In this document: piece after piece, positions 5,770 through 8,289 of the stretch | Numbering within the stretch: position 1 is the first letter of the stretch | Layout of the letters: the number at the start of each line of letters is the position of its first letter | From: Anaerolineae bacterium | GTDB taxonomy: Bacteria; Chloroflexota; Anaerolineae; B4-G1 | Assembly (NCBI GenBank): GCA_030612185.1 | Contig: JAUWOI010000176.1 | Coordinates: 1 to 8,289, forward strand | Direction: 5' to 3' | DNA length: 8,289 nucleotides | Translations under genes and position numbers: made by a program | The notes under the pieces: model-generated | Seen by the model: the letters and a program-made list of their open reading frames with translations, nothing else | What the model was told of the DNA's origin: nothing | Databases searched by the model: none

Positions 5770-6017
5770 ACTGTAACACACATCCGCCTTGCCCACCGTC
5801 TCAATGTCGGCGCGGGGGAAAACCCACTCGACGTGGAAGACCTCGTGGGGAGTCCCCCGTCGCCGGGTGCCCGCTTTCCAATAGGTGGACAGTTCCAGGT
5901 ACTCCAGCGGCAGGATAACCACTGGGCTTTGGCGGCGCAGGTGGCGCTTGGCCTCTCGCCGGGCCAGGGGGGGGACAGTTGCTCGACGGGGAAGTCACGT
6001 TCGATGTGGTAGGCCAC
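5770..6017 (-). pseudogene. Frameshifted relic of unknown gene upstream of the aminotransferase
   Basis: From GTG 6017, eleven bases after the toxin stop and behind AGAGGGA, the frame gives AYHIERDFPVEQLSP. This is reminiscent of the N-terminus of DUF1156-type putative DNA methylases; the resemblance is recalled, not tested. At a run of eight C (5967-5974) the protein-like reading moves to another frame: LARREAKRHLRRQSPVV, later HEVFHVEWVFPRADIETVG, continuing without a stop into the aminotransferase ATG. One extra C, or two fewer, would join the parts. The unshifted frame ends with a TGA that overlaps the aminotransferase ATG, but its residues look random. The methylase core is absent, so this is at most two short ends of a gene or an N-terminal extension of the aminotransferase. 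Confidence 0.45.
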
Positions 6018-6028
6018 GGCTGTCCCTC

Positions 6029-6433
6029 TCAACTCAGCCAGTTCTCAACCCTCAGCCCAGTGATGCGCCGAAAGTGCTTCACGTTCTGGGTAACGAGAAC
6101 ATAGTCACCAGCCAGGGCAATACCGGCGATCAGGATGTCTGCATCGGGGATGATGTTACCGCGTCGCCGCAGACTGGCGTATACCTGAGCAGCCTTCCTG
6201 CAAGCGACCGGGTCAAGCGATATCACGTTGTTCAATCTGCAAAACTCGTCAAACAACTTCTGACGATCGCGTGCTCTGATGTACTCGTGGCCCTTCATCA
6301 CCTCATAATAGGTAATGATCGTGACGTTGAGGTGACCATACAGGTCACGGTGTTGTCGTGCCCACTCGACCACCAATGGCGCTCCTTTGAATAGCGGCAT
6401 CAGCATGTCCGTGTCGAGGATGGAGAGATTCAC
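6029..6433 (-). CDS. vapC: PIN-domain toxin (VapC-like ribonuclease)
   Basis: 134 residues starting at GTG 6433, which overlaps the antitoxin stop (GTGA). A longer frame from 6544 would lie inside the antitoxin gene and is rejected. PIN acidic residues are in place: D7 in SILDTDML, E44 in TYYEVMKG, D97 and D99 in IPDADILIAG. TQN (115-117) occupies the usual T-(N/R/D)-N/D site. Toxins of this family cut RNA, often initiator tRNA or the rRNA sarcin-ricin loop, with Mg ions; the target here is unknown. Length and the order antitoxin then toxin are typical. It is expected to be transcribed only with the antitoxin and to be held inactive by it. All catalytic positions look intact, so a functional toxin is likely. 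Confidence 0.88.
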   Translation of the reverse strand: MNLSILDTDMLMPLFKGAPLVVEWARQHRDLYGHLNVTIITYYEVMKGHEYIRARDRQKLFDEFCRLNNVISLDPVACRKAAQVYASLRRRGNIIPDADILIAGIALAGDYVLVTQNVKHFRRITGLRVENWLS

Positions 6434-6702
6434 TGTGCTGGCTCTCCCTCGCCAAAATCGCTCTCGCGGCCGGCGAAGTAACTTGCCCGTTCTTCGAGAA
6501 TGGTCTGGAACGCTCGGTCTTCTTCTGGCGTGAAATCGGCCCACATTCCGATGAACTGCTCCAGGTTGTCCTCACCCGTGGTTAGTACATCCCTCCTGAT
6601 CGGTTCCAGAAAGGTGACTGTCACCCGGTACGGGTTTTCGACCTGGATTGGCTCCAACAATTGTACCACTTTGCCATCGTAGATGCCGTGCACAACCTGC
6701 AT
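6430..6702 (-). CDS. Antitoxin partner of the PIN toxin (DUF104-like)
   Basis: 90 residues. ATG 6702 is chosen over in-frame starts at 6729 and 6723 because a strong GGAGGT lies seven bases before it. The N-terminal half (VVHGIYDGKVVQLLEPI, then YRVTVTFLEP) is a small beta-rich domain like that of DUF104-type antitoxins. The C-terminal half (QFIGMWADFTPEEDRAF, then ERASYFAGRE) is acidic and helical, as expected for the segment that binds and blocks the toxin. The gene overlaps the toxin by four bases, coupling translation. The N-terminal domain may bind the operon promoter, as antitoxins commonly do. The family name is less sure than the role. Confidence 0.8.
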   Translation of the reverse strand: MQVVHGIYDGKVVQLLEPIQVENPYRVTVTFLEPIRRDVLTTGEDNLEQFIGMWADFTPEEDRAFQTILEERASYFAGRESDFGEGEPAQ

Positions 6703-6743
6703 AATCCTTACCTCCGTTGCCATGAACACAAGGAACTGGCGTT

Positions 6744-6752
6744 ATTATACCA
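6744..6752 (-). promoter_or_regulatory. Extended -10 promoter of the toxin-antitoxin operon
   Basis: On the minus strand TGGTATAAT carries a perfect TATAAT with the TG of an extended -10. No good -35 is seen at 16-18 bases, as often with extended -10 promoters. Start of transcription would be near 6737, giving a leader of about 35 bases before the antitoxin ATG. Confidence 0.6.
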
Positions 6753-7016
6753 CACTTCGCTGGGAGGTCTTTTTCACCTGCGCCATATCCTGAGCACCGG
6801 CACCAGACATTCGACGAACGATACAGCGGTCGTTGGGGCTGGCCGATCTCCACCAGTAGCGCCCGCGGATGGCGGCGTGCGCCCCTCCACCGCCGGTGAT
6901 TCGTGGCCGCGTAAGTCACGTGCCCGCTTTGGCGGATGAGGGCAAAACGGTATTTTGCCCTACAGGGACCTATAGCGTGTGCGGGCGCGCGGACCGTGCC
7001 CCTACGGTGAGAGCGG
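6753..7016. other. Gap between regulator and toxin-antitoxin operon
   Basis: 264 bases with no gene I can support. It holds the AGGGCAAAA hairpin (6939-6961) and a smaller stem CCGT...ACGG around 6993-7006. The rest is G+C-rich with no clear structure. Confidence 0.5.
6939..6961. repeat. Perfect 9-bp hairpin AGGGCAAAA / TTTTGCCCT
   Basis: A 9-bp perfect stem with a 5-base loop, about 55 bases after the regulator's stop. With four T in the stem but no T-run after it, it could be a weak terminator for the regulator or a member of a dispersed inverted-repeat family. Confidence 0.55.
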
Positions 7017-8289
7017 TTACGTCGAATCCGTTCCGGCCAATCCCGCCAGCCAGCCGCGCACGCGCTTTGCGTGGGGGCTTTGGATGGCCTCGTAGATGCG
7101 CAGGGCTTGTTCCCACAGCCCGCGGGCGCGGGCGGAGTTGCCTTGCTGCCGGGCCAGGAGGCCCATATTTGCCAGATGGTTACCTTCCCTGCGCCGGTCG
7201 CCGATCTCCCGCGCTATCACAAGCGCCTGCTCGTAGTACTTGATCGCTCGCCCCACCTCCCCCAGAGCCCTGTAGGCATTCCCGAGGTTGCCCAGGACAC
7301 TACCCTCCATACGCCGGTCCCCGATCTCCCGCGCTATCACAAGCGCCTGCTCGCAGTACTCAATGGCCCGCCCCACCTCCCCCAAGTCGCTGTAGGCCAG
7401 ACCCAGGTTGCCCAGGGCACTACCCTCATCCTGGCGATGGGTGATTTCCCGACAGATGACCAAGGCTTCCTCATAATACCTGATTGCCCGCTCCACCTGG
7501 CCCAACGCGTGGTAGGCCAGTCCCAGTTTAATCAAAAACGCTTCTTCATCTCGCCGATGATCCAACGCCCGCGCGGCTGCCAGCCCTGCTTCAATGGCAG
7601 TTACGCGCTCGGTCCAGTGGCCTTGGATTTCCAGATAGCCGTCTACAGCCCAGGCCAGGCTTTCCGCCCCATCCCAATCTCGCCCGGCCACACACCCGGC
7701 CAGGATGACCATCAGGTGCGGCCGCTCGGCGTCCAGGACGGCGTAGCCCGGCAGCCCCAACGCGCTCTGTTGCTCGGCCAGGGTAGTGTAGTAGGCGGCC
7801 AACCGCCCGGTCACATCGGACGGGGGCGACAGCCGGCGCCGGGCATAGGTGTGCACCAGCGCGTGGCTCACCTGGTAACACGCCGCTTCCCGCAGGAGTA
7901 GGCCGTAGTTGACCAACTCCCCCAGGAACCGTCCGGCCTCGGCAGGCGTCACGTCGAGCGCCGCCGCTATTGCCTCCCGCCCAAAGGGGGACAGGGCCAG
8001 CAGCCCCACCACCCCCAGGGCGCACTGGGCCGCTTCGCTCACCTGCGCTACGCTCTTATCCAGCAGCAGCGGTATGTCCTCGTGTTGGCGCTGTCCTTGA
8101 TCCAGGGCGGCCAGGGGGGTTTCTCGTAGCCAGGCCAGGTAGTCGGCAGCGTCCTCTTCCCGCTGGACCAGGTAGCGCCCGGCCAGGCGCACGGCCAGGG
8201 GGAGCCGGCCCACCAGTTCGCAGATACACCGGGCGGCGGCTTCGTCGGCCGCTCTCGCGCCGCCCCAGGCCTGGAGAAGTTGCACCGCG
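7017..8289 (-). CDS. STAND-type NB-ARC / TPR regulator, C-terminal part (5' end outside window)
   Basis: The frame is open to the window edge, with 422 residues visible from the first possible GTG (8285), which lies inside the protein and is not the start. Near the edge VGRLPLAVRLAGRYL (residues 25-39) is the GLPL motif of the NB-ARC nucleotide-binding module; Walker A and B would lie upstream. A winged-helix region follows (about 75-150), then a helical spacer. Four 40-residue TPRs lie at about 247-286, 287-326, 327-366 and 367-403, with the pattern LGxAYxxLGxxxRAIxYxEQALxIxREIGDRR. STAND proteins switch between ADP and ATP forms when the repeat domain senses a ligand or partner, acting in transcription, signalling or defence. 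The output domain is not visible, so the role is open. Repeats 2 and 3 are nearly identical in DNA. A hairpin follows the gene. Confidence 0.85.
   Translation of the reverse strand, partial: AVQLLQAWGGARAADEAAARCICELVGRLPLAVRLAGRYLVQREEDAADYLAWLRETPLAALDQGQRQHEDIPLLLDKSVAQVSEAAQCALGVVGLLALSPFGREAIAAALDVTPAEAGRFLGELVNYGLLLREAACYQVSHALVHTYARRRLSPPSDVTGRLAAYYTTLAEQQSALGLPGYAVLDAERPHLMVILAGCVAGRDWDGAESLAWAVDGYLEIQGHWTERVTAIEAGLAAARALDHRRDEEAFLIKLGLAYHALGQVERAIRYYEEALVICREITHRQDEGSALGNLGLAYSDLGEVGRAIEYCEQALVIAREIGDRRMEGSVLGNLGNAYRALGEVGRAIKYYEQALVIAREIGDRRREGNHLANMGLLARQQGNSARARGLWEQALRIYEAIQSPHAKRVRGWLAGLAGTDST

Noticed and set aside
5766..6032. A real 83-88 residue gene translationally coupled to the aminotransferase by ATGA
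   Set aside because: After the C8 tract this frame looks random (Ser/Pro/Arg/Trp-rich) while another frame looks protein-like, so a frameshifted relic fits better.
6939..6961. Firm intrinsic terminator for the TPR regulator
   Set aside because: The stem is perfect but not followed by a T-run outside the stem, so it is kept only as a hairpin repeat with a possible terminator role.

Overview
The window is G+C-rich bacterial DNA. Every gene I can support reads on the minus strand. The gene mix is a STAND/NB-ARC-TPR regulator, a VapBC-type toxin-antitoxin pair, a GPH-family sugar transporter, a nitronate monooxygenase, a class I/II aminotransferase, an S23-type four-helix-bundle protein and a TPP-dependent enzyme. 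With the many short tandem and palindromic repeats between and inside genes, this would fit Chloroflexota or a similar repeat-rich phylum. That assignment is inference; no rRNA or other taxonomic marker is present.

Layout in order of transcription (right to left): (1) 8289-7017, C-terminal part of an NB-ARC/winged-helix/TPR regulator, cut by the window edge. (2) 7016-6703, a gap with a hairpin and the promoter of a toxin-antitoxin operon. (3) 6702-6029, antitoxin and PIN toxin joined by a GTGA overlap. (4) 6017-5770, a frameshifted relic running into the aminotransferase. (5) 5769-4558, an aminotransferase carrying two in-frame palindromic insertions. (6) 4537-4458, an octanucleotide array. 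(7) 4432-3455, nitronate monooxygenase. (8) about 3344-2288, a more AT-rich segment bounded by 39-bp direct repeats. It holds a frameshifted NYN-domain nuclease gene with a consensus sigma70-type promoter and a long leader hairpin. (9) 2230-977, an MFS/GPH transporter that seems to have lost its first residues. (10) 980-376, a four-helix-bundle gene bracketed by inverted heptanucleotide arrays. (11) 357-1, the start of a TPP enzyme that lacks about 70 internal residues, including the catalytic glutamate region.

No single metabolic pathway is visible. The common theme is remodelling of genes by short repeats: arrays supply stop codons, palindromes sit inside a coding region, and several genes show frameshifts or in-frame losses. 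The best candidates for something little described are the four-helix-bundle gene between inverted heptamer arrays and the NYN module between direct repeats. Some of the frameshifts and the TPP deletion could be assembly or sequencing errors, which read mapping would settle.
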